DNA from: Mesostigma viride
Lineage: Eukaryota > Streptophyta > Mesostigmatophyceae > Mesostigmatales > Mesostigmataceae
Assembly (NCBI GenBank): GCA_009746045.1
Contig: RPFO01000246.1
Coordinates: 1,081,795-1,145,794, forward strand
Length of the DNA stretch: 64,000 nt
Direction: 5' to 3'
The notes below the pieces were generated by a model that was given only the letters and a program-made list of their open reading frames with translations, was not told the origin of the DNA and ran no database searches. A program made the translations under genes and the position numbers. Shown in pieces: positions 10,736 to 20,967 of the stretch. Each line of letters starts with the position of its first letter. The stretch's first letter is position 1.

Positions 10736-11717
10736 ATTTATTCATGCCATCAGCCCCCCACATTTAATTATTAATGCCAGCACCCCCCAACATTCATTTA
10801 TTCATGCCATCACACCCCCACATTCTTTTATTCATGGCAGCACCCCCCCACATTTATTTATTCATGCCATCACCCCCCACATTTAATTATTAATGCCAGC
10901 ACCCCCCAACATTCATTTATTCATGCCATCACACCCCCACATTCTTTTATTCATGGCAGCACCCCCCCACATTTATTTATTCATGCCATCACCCCCCACA
11001 TTTAATTATTAATGCAGCACCCCCCAACATTCATTTATTCATGCCATCACACCCCCACATTCTTTTATTCATGGCAGCACCCCCCACATTTATTTATTCA
11101 TGCCATCACCCCCCACATTTAATTATTAATGCCAGCACCCCCCAACATTCATTTATTCATGCCATCACCCCCCACATTCTTTTATTCATGGCAGCACCCC
11201 CCACATTTATTTATTCATGCCATCACCCCCCACATTTAATTATTAATGCCAGCACCCCCAACATTCATTTATTCATGCCATCACACCCCCACATTCTTTT
11301 ATTCATGGCAGCACCCCCCACATTTATTTATTCATGCCATCACCCCCCACATTTAATTATTCATGCAGCACCCCCAACATTCATTTATTCATGCCATCAC
11401 ACCCCCACATTCTTTTATTCATGGCAGCACCCCCCACATTTATTTATTCATGCCATCACCCCCCACATTTAATTATTAATGCCAGCACCCCCCAACATTC
11501 ATTTATTCATGCCATCACACCCCCACATTCTTTTATTCATGGCAGCACCCCCCACATTTATTTATTCATGCCATCACCCCCCACATTTAATTATTAATGC
11601 CAGCACCCCCCAACATTCATTTATTCATGCCATCACCCCCCACATTCTTTTATTCATGCAGCACCCCCCCACATGCATTTATACGTAGCTTCCCCCCCCA
11701 CATGTATTTATACGTGG
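10735..11717 (-). repeat. Minisatellite B, same motif family in opposite orientation
   Basis: A higher-order unit of about 118 bp comprises four sub-units of about 30 bp, each C-rich then CACATTT/CATTC and ATTCATGCC. It repeats about eight times. Read on the minus strand, the sub-unit is GTGATGGCATGAATAAATAAATG plus G6, aligning position for position with the array A unit. The distal edge (11655-11717) reverts to the array A spelling (TACGTATAAATACATGTG, on minus). A and B therefore form a giant imperfect inverted repeat meeting near 10735. Confidence 0.9.
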
Positions 11718-11723
11718 TCGTAA

Positions 11724-12186
11724 GGGTCTCGCTGCGGGTAGACCCTCGGAATTTTGTTTTTGTATTGACGTAAGGGTCTCGCTGCAGCGAGACCCCAAGG
11801 AATGTCAATTTTTCATGTTTTCATGATGGGGGGTCTTTCTTTTCTCACCCTTAAAATGATTTGTTTTTGTATCGGTGTTAGGGTCTCGCTGCAGCGAGAC
11901 CCCTACGAATGTCGACTTTTAATGTTTGCAAGATGGGAGGGGGCTTTCTTCGCTCACCCTAAAAATTATTTGTTTTTGTTTGACGTTAGGGTCTCGCTGC
12001 AGCGAGACCCCAAGGAATGTATACTTTTTTATGTTTGCATGATGGGAGGTTGCTTTTTTCGCTCACCCTAAAAATGATTTGTTTTTGCTTGAAGTGAGGG
12101 TCTCGCTGCAGCGAGACGCCAAAGTTTTGCATTAAACTAAATGTCCCTTTTAGAATCCACGAAAGGGTCTAGCTGCAGCGAGACCC
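11724..12186 (+). repeat. Tandem block of about 108-bp units each led by the palindrome
   Basis: Units start at about 11774, 11881, 11989 and 12098. Each opens with the palindrome, then AAGGAATGT, a T-rich stretch, CATGATGGG, CTCACCCT and TTTGTTTTTG. A partial unit precedes at 11724 and a final palindrome follows at 12165. The block ends about 80 bp before the ATG of the long plus-strand gene, so it may serve as its promoter-proximal or 5' intron sequence. Confidence 0.85.
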
Positions 12187-12263
12187 TCCCCATCGTTTTT
12201 CTGCCGGCGATTCAGATTCTGAATGACATTTGTGAAACTTGCTTTTTTGATATTGTTCTGCAG

Positions 12264-13451
12264 ATGTCGTCCTCCTATTCCGATTCTGTCAAGGCCACTC
12301 CCGTTTCACCCAAGATGACGTCGAACACCTCGCCGGACCGAACGGCAACGGAGGCGTTTCCTCCGTTGCAGTTCGGTCCCGTAAATGCTCTTGCGAGGTC
12401 CCCCCCACCGAGTCCCCTCGCCCTCCAAGTCCAACTTGCCCCCCAGCGAGTTGGACAGAATTATACCCCCCAACTCTCTCGCTGCTGCGTCTCGCGCTCC
12501 GTCCCGCTCTCCGCCCCGTAAGTCTCCATCGCCGCCCCCCAAGTCGGCCGGAGCTACTGCGTCCCGCTCGCCGCCCCGCAAGTCCCCCAAGTCCCCCGCA
12601 ACTGCGACCCGTTCGCCGAACCGCAAGTCCCCCTCTCCGCCCAAAGTTCCCCCCGCTACCGCGTCCCGCTCTCCTTCTCGCAAGTCCCCCTCGCCGTCAA
12701 CCAAGAACCCCGCAACTGCGTCCCGCTCGCCGTCCCGCTCTCCTTCCCCCAAGTCCCGCTCGCCGCCACCCAAGTCCCCCGCTTCTGCGTCCCGCTCGCC
12801 GTCCCCCAAGCATTCCAGTTCTAAGCGTAAGCCTGCGGCCGAGTGGGTAGAGGAAGACGACCGCACCAAAGAGCTCAGGAAGCTGAGGAAGTCTATCAGT
12901 GAGCTTGTTGAGGAGGACGAGCGCGATCAGACTAACGGGAGGCCTGAAGACCCGGAATCGCCGGTTCGGGAGTCGCGTCAGAAGCGGTTGTCCGATTTGT
13001 TAGCAATGGCCGCAAGCTTTGCTGACGAATACGCGGCTCTCGACAAGAAGGACAAGGAGAAGGAGAAGGCGGAGAGGGAGGCCATCGAGAAGGCGGAGAG
13101 GGAGAGGGTGGAGAGGGAGGAGAAGGAGAGGCTGGAGAAGGCGGAGAGGGAGGAGGAGGAGAGGGAGTACAAGGAGAAAAAGGCTGCCCAGGAGAAGGAG
13201 CACAGGATCCTGGTGGCGAAGCAGAAGGAGGAGGCGAAGAAGAAGACGGAGGCGGCAGCGAAGGAATTCTTGCGGAGGAGGCCGCTCTTTTTTTGCAGAT
13301 GCGACAGGAGAGGATGAAGGCGGAAGAGGCCGCGAGGAAGATGGAGGAGGAGGCTGCGAGGAAGGAGGAGGAGGCTGCGAAGGCAGTTGAGGGGGAGAAG
13401 GACGAGAACGGGAGATTCTTCACGAAGGATTTTCAGTCGATTATCAGGTAT
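12264..13451 (+). CDS. Orphan gene exon 1: SR/SP-rich and coiled-coil region
   Basis: Starts at ATG after a TTGTTCTGCAG acceptor-like sequence (MSSSYSDSVK). After a frame slip at the C7 run near 12400, the protein continues as repeats of SRSPxRKSPSP, then a DDRTKELRKLRKSISELVEED helix and a long E/K/R coil. A second slip near 13270-13297 leads to MRQERMKAEEAARKMEEE and FFTKDFQSII. The strong donor GTATGT at 13448 leaves the wrong phase for exon 2. A GTTTAT donor at 13452 would fit. SR-like composition suggests RNA or chromatin contact, but composition alone proves little. Confidence 0.45.
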
Positions 13452-16400
13452 GTTTATTAATGTGAGACGTACATTTTTCAGATGGCTTGAACGGCGTGTG
13501 TGTATCGTAGAAAGGGTGGGATTTTATGTCATACATTGATCGTAAGGGTCTAGCTGCGGAGAGACGTTGACCTAGGAGTTAAGGTTGTTGACGACGACGA
13601 CGATGTGTGGCCTTTTTTTTACTCTTGTTGTCTGCAGCCCTCCACGGTGGCCATTCTGAAACAGTACCTGGCTCAGACTGAGTCTGAGGCTGGGGTGAGT
13701 CGTAAAGCCGAAAAGGGCTTGAGAGGCTTGATCCGCTTTCTTTCGGCCGAGATAGCGTTTGCAGAGAAGTCCGGTGTCGTCGTGGACCGTCCGGAGTCGG
13801 CACACATAATTTGGAAGAACGACCGCCTGGGCCGTCTTGCATTGTTCGAAGCCACACAGCGAGCCATTCATGGGAAGAGGGTCGTTGGTGACGACATGTA
13901 TGAGGTTTTGAAGATCGCGCAGTCGTGCATCCTTAATCTGAAGGAGGATGTCGGACGTTACTTTCCCCGTCGTGCTTTAATATGGTCGACGCTCTTTGAT
14001 GAGGTTGAAAAGTTCGAGGTCCACATTGGCTTCACATGCATCGAGGCTTCCTATATGGAAACCTTGAAAACCACTGCGTTGCATCAGCTCTTTAAACTCA
14101 TGACTGGAGATATGAGAGCGGATTCGAGGGCTTCACTGTCGGAAGATGAAGTGTTTGATATTGTCAGGCAAGGATTTGTTGACACGTCCAACAGTGACTA
14201 TATCGTAATTGTGCCGGGAAGAATGAATGACGTAGGAGGATTGGAGGAGCGCGCACATGAAGTGATCGCGCATTTGGACATGGCAAGAGACCACTTACTG
14301 CAATCTTTTGTTAAGTGGCGGACTGACTTTCTTGTCAGCCCGGACGCCAGCCTTTCGCGGGAAGCGGTCGCTTTCTTTTTGGATTGGGCTGGACAGGTGA
14401 TCCAAAGTTTCCGGCACCGGGAGGACTTCCATGTTATTCAGACATATAAGCCATACCGGGAAGTCGTCCAGGAATGGTTGGATCAAATCTCGTTGGTTGA
14501 TTGTCTCCAGAGTATCCGAACCAAGACAGACACGGAGTGGTCTGATTTAGAGGCGGGAGGCCATTGGCAGTCCCTCGAGTTGTTCTTCGAGGCGGAATTG
14601 AGGCGGCAACTGGAAAAGGAGAGAGCCCATCAAGTGCCGATATGGCCTTTGGGGAAGATTTTGAGGAGGTGGAAGTTCTACGTTTCGGTACGTTAACTTG
14701 CCGATATCGTTTATCGATTTGGGTTGTTTCCATTCCCTGAATAGGGCTCTATATGCTGACCAACCTTCATGGTTTGTCCTGTCATATCATGCAGGGGGGC
14801 TCCATGCCAGGGGACGTATCGGAGGATTTACCTAATTTGTCAGACTTGGTTGATAAGGTGGGTGCTTGTCCGTCGAGTTTCCACGAGCATCTTACATGGG
14901 GTCTAGCTGCAGGTAGACCCTCACCCTTTTATTGAGACTGACATGTTCGGCTAATTTCAACGGTGCCCCCAACCAATCTGTTGTCTTTTTTCAGGGGGCG
15001 GCTGCGGCGATGGCTGTTGACAGTGCTGGTATTTGGTCTGGACTCGAGATGGAAATGGTAAGCATTAAACGATATCCGGATGTCTGCATTTCGCCTGAAG
15101 TTTTAGTGAGCGCATTATGCGAAATATACAAATGTCGACTAATTTTGATTTCCAATGAGCTGTCGTATTCGGTGTTGACAGGCGGGGGGTTTGGCCTCAG
15201 CAGGCGCTGCCGGAGAGGAAGAAAACGCTGGAGGAGATGAGGATGGGAGGAGAGACGCTGAGGGAGAAGTGGCTGTGCAGGTACGTTCATCCGCCGCGAG
15301 TTCGTGTGATTTTTTTCGTGCTGAGGGGTATCTCCGCAGAGAGACGATGGTGCAACAATCGAACTGAGGTCAAGTCCCTTCTTGTTCGTTTTTTTTTTCA
15401 TGCAGGCGGGGGCTGTCGCTGGGGGTACTGCGGGGGGGAAGGCGGCGAAGCCCGATTGAGTCAGTGAAAGGGAAAAGCTGGATTCCCGCAAGAAGGTTGC
15501 GAAGGATCATATTATTGCTGTTGGCCTGATCATGCTTAAGTCTCCGCCCGATGGCGTCGATTCGGAGGGACCTGCGGGGTCCGAGTTTCGCAAGTACCTG
15601 ACACGACTTGAGGCGGAAGTCGATGCCGATTTCGATACGGAGGTGTTGGGTGACGCTACCTTTAAGAGTGAATTGGCATATGAATTTGCAAATCTGGTGA
15701 AGTCGAAAGCCACCAAGAATTTCAAGTGGCAGCCTAAGGAGTACTCAGAGGCAAAGGTTGACAAGATCGAGAAATTCATGAAGGCTGATTTTCGTCGTCG
15801 GGCCGCTGAGGGAAAAAGGGCGCTGAATGCGGTGGCAAAGGCCAACAGTAAGAAGAACGCGGAGGCGAAGGCGGCGGAGAAGGAGGCGAAGAAGGCGGAG
15901 AAGGAGAAGGCTAAGGAGGCCAAGAAGCAGCAGAAAACTGGACAGGTACGATTGTTGTGAAAATTTAGACCTCTCGCTGCGGGTAGACGCTGACTGGCTG
16001 CGGGACTTGGTGTTTAGTGTCAGTAAGGTATTATTCCAACAGAACTTTGTTCGTCCCTGAACAGGATGTCGTGGTCGGCCTAAATATTACTGACTTGAGC
16101 AAATCCTGCGGTCCTTTTCGATTTTTTACTTCAGGATGACGGGGGGGACGAAGACGCCACGGTGGAGAAGAAGTTACCTGGTCATGACGCCGTGTTCGCG
16201 CTGGTGAAGGATATGCTCAAGTACTGCTCGAGTAGGCGGATGGCGGACGTCGATGACCTGCCAAACTGGCCCGAGTTCTCCCCCTTTCTTGAGCTGCTCC
16301 GGTCACTCAACAAGCTTTTTAAGGAGGGGGTGCTCACGAGCAGTGGGAACCCGGACACCGACCCTATCATTGAAAGCTGGAAGCCTTCGAAAAAGGTCGA

Positions 16401-19400
16401 CTCGAACAAGGAGGTCAGGGACCAGAACATCCGGAAGGCCAATTCTCTCAGGGAAACGCGTTGGATTCGGCCGGCCGATTTTAAGCAGACCGGATGTTTC
16501 AGTATGCGGATCCAGACGGTCAACGCGCTTATTTTGCCAGAGGCTTTGAGGCAGCGGCGTTTAAACCTTGAAACCATTAAGGAGAACGGCCGCATTCTCC
16601 TCAATGCGCGGGACAACGCCTTGCACTTCAAGGTTGTTGTCCCGGTCTGGCAGTTCCCTTTCCAGGCGCTTGCCGAATCTCAACCTGACCTGTTCGACAA
16701 GCAAATCTTGTGCATGCCGGATTTCGTCAAGTGGCTGAAGCATCACCACGGCGCCAAGATTGACGCGGAGGATGTGGGGTCCAGGTACTTCCGGCCCCTT
16801 TCGGATACTGAAGTCGACGTGTGGCTTAACACGGAGTCCACCACCTCTTTCCTCGCGAGAGGACTTGAGTGGCGTACCTACGCCAGGGTGGACGAGGTGG
16901 AAGCAGTTTTGCCTCAGGAGATCGAGGGCAGTCGGCAAGTTTTCAACCTGCTGTGCAATACTGCGATGAAGTCCTACGATCCGAAATTTTTTGAGGAACG
17001 GGTACCGGTACCGTATCTGGTTCTCCGGTACGCGGTGGTGGATGGGAACCACTACTTTAAGGGGTTAAAGTCGTTTCTCAGGGGGCCGGATGGCGGGTGG
17101 GGAGAGGTTCGGGCAATGATGTGCGAGGGTGGGGCGGAGTCCAATTTCGCAAATACTCCTAAGGAGGCGGAGCACGCCTTCCAGGACCTGTTGCGGAAAT
17201 TCCGTGGTGGTTACATGGGTACGAACGTCATTCTTCTCAAGGGTGGCGACCTGCTCCCGTCGTGGAGTGAGCTGCGAAATCTACCTAAGGCAAAAGAAGA
17301 TGTAAGCTATCTATTTTGGCAGGGTCTAGCTGCGGGTAGACCCTCGGAATTTTCGTGGTTGTTTTTTGTGTGCGCTTCAAGTTTTTTGCGAGGGTCTCGC
17401 TGCAGCTAGACCCTCTCCTTTTTTTTGTTGGAATTTTCGTTGCGTATTGTCGGCCGTTTCTTTTTCGAATTTTGTTAGGGTCTATCCGCAGCTATACCCC
17501 TCGCCTTTTATGACTGAGTTTTGTCGTTGCTCGCTCGATGTTAATTGATGTCGCAGGCGGTGCTGACCGGCAAGCTGGAGAAGCTGTTCGACATCGCCAA
17601 GGGGGCGAATTCGGAGGACTTAGCCGTGGCGGATCGTACGCTGGGCCAGGCGTTGCTTGACGTGTGGAACTACAACAAGCTATATCTATACGGCAAAGTC
17701 ACGCGTGGGAAGGGCCACTATATTGCGGATGGCCACTACACCAATCTGCTCACGTACATCCTCCCGGCTATGCGGCAAGCGGGGGGAAGGGAAGGGAATG
17801 TGGAGCCGGCAGCGGTGGATGTACACGAGGAGGAAGCAGAAGGAAAGAAAAAGCCGGCCCACAGCATTGCTTCAGTGCATTCCGCTTACAGTCGCACGCT
17901 GGCCAACACGTTTCTCCGTCTGACACAGGAGCAGACTGATGATCCTGCCTCAACGAAACCCGCGCCTGAGGAGGTGATGATGCAAAGGTGCAAATTCGCG
18001 AATGCAGAGGGGGAGAAGAAAGGCCAGAAGGTCTCTTGGACTTCTTTCAGGAACTTGGCCAGCCTTCCTATGATGGACGCCGTGATCGATTGCATCATGA
18101 GCTGCCAGGTTGGACCGGAAAAGCTCACCAAGTTGGTGGAGATCGCCAAGGATGTGCTGGAGTGCCTGCGGCTGACCATTTGCGCCAGATTCAAGGAGGA
18201 TGAGACGCTGGAAGCGCAATGCAAGGACGCAAATGGCAAGGAGTTTGTGGCGTCTCATATTTTCGAACTCGTCTTCAATCTCCATCCTCTCGCTCGGCCG
18301 GTCGGCAGGAAGGAGATTGTGGCCAGATACCGGGAATTTTGGGATGTGGCCGTCATCATAACGAGGAACATCGCCTACCTTCTTAAAGCCAAAAAACACG
18401 CCGCACATCTGAGGATTCCGAGAAAGGATCTCAGTAATGGCAAGATCGACTTTCAGGAGATTCTGCTAAAAGAGAGCGAGGACAAGACGGTGGGTTTGGC
18501 ACTTTTGGCTCCGGAAGCGTTCAGGAAGTACGCTCCAAAAGTTGGATTACTCGAAGGGGGGGTGAAGGAGGCGGCGATGAAGGGGCCGGTGAAGGGGCTG
18601 GAGAAGGGGAAGGGGAAGGGGAAGGGGAAGGAGACGGAGGCGAAGAAGGAGGAGGAGGCGAAGGAGGAGGAGGAGTGGGACGTGAAGTATGAGTGGCAGA
18701 GTGTGGACTGGGGCCGTCGCCGGGTCTGGTTTTGCTGTCAGGCCCTAGACGGTGATGATGATGACAAGTCGCTCGTCAAGCAGGTGGCAGGCGAGGTTGC
18801 CTCAGCTTCAGCCCGCCCCTTTCCCTTGGGCAGGTCCCTTCCGTGCCTGAGCCTGCTGAACTTGGCGAACATTTGGGGTGATAAGTGGAGTCACTTTCAG
18901 TCCAGGTGGTGGGCGTTTCCAGGTCCTTGCCCGCCAGCCTCGGACATTCCCCAACCGGGCGGGATCTACGATCATGTGCTGAAGGCTTGCGCCCACGAAT
19001 TTTTCTCCAGGTTCGAACCGATGGTGATCGTGTTTGGTACCAAGACGGAGATTAAGGGGTTTCAAGAGATAGTGGAAAGGATCGGGAAAGGGAGTGAATT
19101 GTGGGAGCGGCTTGAACAGGGGGAAGGTGATGGGGGGCCTGGGCTCGGAAGGGCGAAGAAGCGAAAAGCTTCCCACGAAGCTGGGGGATCGTCCGCCGTG
19201 GTGGAGAGGGATGACCAACAGTTGTTGGAGGGAGGGGATGGAGGGGATGGAGGTCCGGCAGGAGGGTCTAACCGCGGAGAGACCCCCGTCGAGGTCAGAA
19301 CGCAGCAGGCCGATCGAACAGATGACGGGGCCTGAAGGTGATTCGGATCCGCCTGCGGCGAAGAAGCCCGCTTCTCAAGTGACTCGACGGGCAGTCGTGT

Positions 19401-20746
19401 CACTTGTTGAGGATGATGGAGGTGGGCCTTCCAAGCCTGCCGCGTCGCAGCCCGTTTTTCAGGTTCCGAAGAAGCAGCTTCGGGTTCCCCCGCCGACTCT
19501 GCCCACCCCGGCGCCTCTGCCCAGTTCTCAGGTACCGAAGAAGCAGCTTCGGGTTCCCCCGCCGACTCTGGCCATTTCTCAGGTACCGAAGAAGCAGCTT
19601 CGTAAGCCAGTTGTGGCAGTGGCTGATTCGGACGACGATGCTGAGGAGGAGGAGGAGGAGGAGGACGACGATGCTGAGGAGGAGGAGGGGGAGGAGGAGG
19701 AGGAGGAGGAGGAGCAGCACGTTGCTACCAAGAAATCCGCCAAGGGTGGGAAGGCTGCGGAGCACGTTGCTTCCAAGAAATCGGCCAAGGTGGGGAAGCC
19801 TCCCAAGCCTGCCCTGCCTCAGAAACGGCGTCGAAAAGCAGTTGTGCTTTCAGATTCGGACGATGAGGAGGAGAAGGAGGAGGAGGATGGCGGCGGAGAG
19901 GAGGAGGACGGGGGAAAGGAGCGCGTTGCTTCCAAGAAGTTACCCAAGACCGCGAAGACTGCCAAGGTTGCCGAGCCCGCCAAACCCGCCCCGGCGCCTG
20001 CCCCCCACCCCCAGACGGGGTCTACCTGCGAGCAGAGGTCGAAGGAAAAGGCCAAAAAGGGTAAGAAAAAATCTGCGAGTGAATTCTGGTATGTAGAGTG
20101 TTTTGATTTTTTACGGTTGGCAGTCCGATTTCTACTAACTCGATTTTAGTCATGCGTTGATGGCATGATCGGTTTGCTCGCAGGTAATGAGGATGTGGAG
20201 CAGTTACTTCGCTTGGCTAATGTGGCGGTGGGCTTCGGACCAGCGGCTGTACATGCTGACACTTCCGGACGGGAGGAGCCTAAGGGGGCGGAAGACAGTC
20301 AGGCGGGCGATGAGGATGATGACAAGCCCACGTTGGAAATGAGACTTATGGACGGGGAAATGGGGTTCGGAGCACCAGAGGCCTTTTGGTGTGATGGGTG
20401 GACTTTAGCCATTATGCAAGCAGGGAACAAGGATACGGCTACGCCAATGTATGCCAAGCTAGAAGACGTCATGCTTTATGGGCAGGTGTCTGGATACGAC
20501 ACCAAGTGGAGGGACGTCGCATTTAAGTTTTTCGCTGAGGGGGAGAAGGGAGGGAAGTTGAAGAACAAGTTGTGGTGGATGCCGCTGGACTACGCGATGA
20601 AGGTGGTAAAGCTGACGGATGGCAAGAGCTGGAAGGATGTGGAAGTCTGGGCGCCTGCAAAGGAGATCGATAAGAAGAGGAGGAACTCGAAAACGGAACA
20701 GCAGATCGCGGAAGCGAAATTACGGAAGAGGCCCTCGAAAGTGTGA
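12264..20746 (+). CDS. Orphan multi-exon gene of giant element (about 2,400 codons)
   Basis: Proposed exons: 12264-13451, 13638-14687, 14795-14857, 14995-15057, 15182-15280, 15406-15945, 16135-17301, 17557-20060, 20184-20746. All junctions are GT-AG. Exons 2-7 are exact multiples of three and join in phase 0. The last junction (donor GTAAGA at 20061, acceptor at 20183) also fits phase. Product in order: SR/SP-rich N-terminus, charged coiled coil, a 350-residue globular part, short Gly/Ala linkers, a Lys/Glu coil, two larger globular parts (389 and about 560 residues), acidic/basic low-complexity region, and a C-terminal globular 180 residues. I recognise no family. Defects: a shift at a C7 run near 12400, one near 13270-13297, an in-frame TGA at 15457, and a frame change at the palindrome at 19264. 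It is transcribed away from the transposase gene. It may be an accessory transposition protein or cargo. Confidence 0.5.
13638..14687 (+). CDS. Orphan gene exon 2: 350-residue globular segment
   Basis: Acceptor TTGTCTGCAG at 13628-13637, donor GTACGT at 14688; exactly 350 codons in phase 0. The segment starts PSTVAILKQYLAQTESEAG and is predominantly helical in appearance, with hydrophobic residues spaced as in folded protein. It lacks low complexity. No family recognised. The preceding intron carries a palindrome at 13545. Confidence 0.55.
14795..15945 (+). CDS. Orphan gene exons 3-6: short Gly/Ala exons and K/E coil
   Basis: Three tiny phase-0 exons (14795-14857, 14995-15057, 15182-15280: 21, 21 and 33 codons) begin GGS, GAAAA and AGG. 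They are followed by exon 6 (15406-15945, 180 codons) beginning AGAVAGG. Exon 6 has an in-frame TGA at 15457-15459, after KAAKPD, then an uninterrupted frame to a Lys/Glu coil (KKNAEAKAAEKEAKKAEKEK). Two of the introns here carry palindromes (14898, 15325). The TGA may be a real nonsense change, an error, or the border of two genes. Confidence 0.5.
16135..17301 (+). CDS. Orphan gene exon 7: 389-residue globular segment
   Basis: Acceptor TTTTTTACTTCAG, donor GTAAGC at 17302; phase 0 throughout. Starts DDGGDEDATVEKKLPGHDA. It looks like a folded domain rich in aromatic and hydrophobic residues (for example HFKVVVPVWQFPFQAL and PVPYLVLRYAVVDGNHYF). No known motif. The flanking introns hold palindromes at 15969 upstream and three downstream (17322, 17392, 17478). 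Confidence 0.55.
17557..20060 (+). CDS. Orphan gene exon 8: globular plus acidic/basic tail
   Basis: Starts AVLTGKLEKLFDIAKGANS. About 330 residues look globular. Then comes a GKGKGKGKET / KKEEEAKEEEE linker, a second folded stretch (WDVKYEWQSVDWGRRRVWFC to KGFQEIVERIGKG), a Gly-rich linker, and triplicated VPKKQLRVPPPTL-type repeats. Glu/Asp runs follow, and VASKKSAKxGK motifs suggest nuclear localisation. The frame changes by +1 between 19250 and 19300, at a palindrome copy. Either a 46-nt GT-AG intron (19253-19298) or removal of the 22-nt palindrome would restore it. Confidence 0.5.
20184..20746 (+). CDS. Orphan gene last exon
   Basis: Acceptor GGTTTGCTCGCAG at 20171-20183. The exon encodes NEDVEQLLRLANVAVGFG, an acidic linker, then a compact domain with conserved-looking Trp residues (AFWCDGWTLAIMQAGNKD, TKWRDVAFKFFAEGEKG, KNKLWWMPLDYAMKV). 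It ends in a basic tail and a TGA at 20744. Paired W and aromatic spacing resembles small reader domains, but I cannot name it. Confidence 0.5.
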
Positions 20747-20967
20747 GGGAAAGTTAGCACTTGGACATGCGCTGGCAATGCTCGTCCTATGGTTAATACA
20801 AAGGTTAGGATGATGTCGAGTCTCTCCACGTAAAATTTACATGAATTACTAACTTTCAAGCCTCTCGATGTGGAATGTACGCTCAAATTGACATGAATTA
20901 AGCATTATGACACCAAATTAGCTCGAAAATACGCGATCGGACGCCAAATTCGCGCGAAAAAAAGATA
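20747..20967. other. Right subterminal region of giant element
   Basis: The 3' flank of the orphan gene is AT-rich, with repeated ACATGAATTA and CCAAATT words leading into the right TIR. No gene. The words CGCGCGAATTTGG on the minus strand resemble left-end subterminal words. Confidence 0.4.

Larger units (their letters stand above)
4367..20040. repeat. Dispersed 22-24-bp palindrome family (about 25 copies)
   Basis: The best form is GGGTCTCGCTG followed directly by its inverse CAGCGAGACCC. Approximate copy starts: 4367, 4439, 4518, 4606, 5554, 7211, 7305, 7395, 7449, 7840, 8257 (half), 11724, 11774, 11881, 11989, 12098, 12165, 13545, 14898, 15325, 15969, 17322, 17392, 17478, 19264, 20017. 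Variation is compensated in part: where one arm reads TCTAG, the other often reads CTAGA. Copies lie in introns of both divergent genes, in the central spacer, and twice inside exon 8 of the plus-strand gene. I saw none outside the giant element. They could be transposase or regulator binding sites, RNA hairpins, or themselves tiny mobile units. Confidence 0.8.

Noticed and set aside
8968-10886. Long proteins of about 600 residues in all three plus frames and one minus frame
   Set aside because: They are translations of a 29-30-bp minisatellite whose unit lacks stops. Repeating RINTCGGVLL / YVSIHVGGCC / ATYQYMWGGA sequences have no sign of coding constraint.
9008-11717. CRISPR-like array of regular repeats
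   Set aside because: Units are contiguous with no unique spacers, and the host is a eukaryote.
12932-13423. Minus-strand Ser/Pro-rich ORF opposite exon 1 of the orphan gene
   Set aside because: It is the complement of the E/K/R coiled-coil codons (GAG/AAG runs), a classic antisense shadow.
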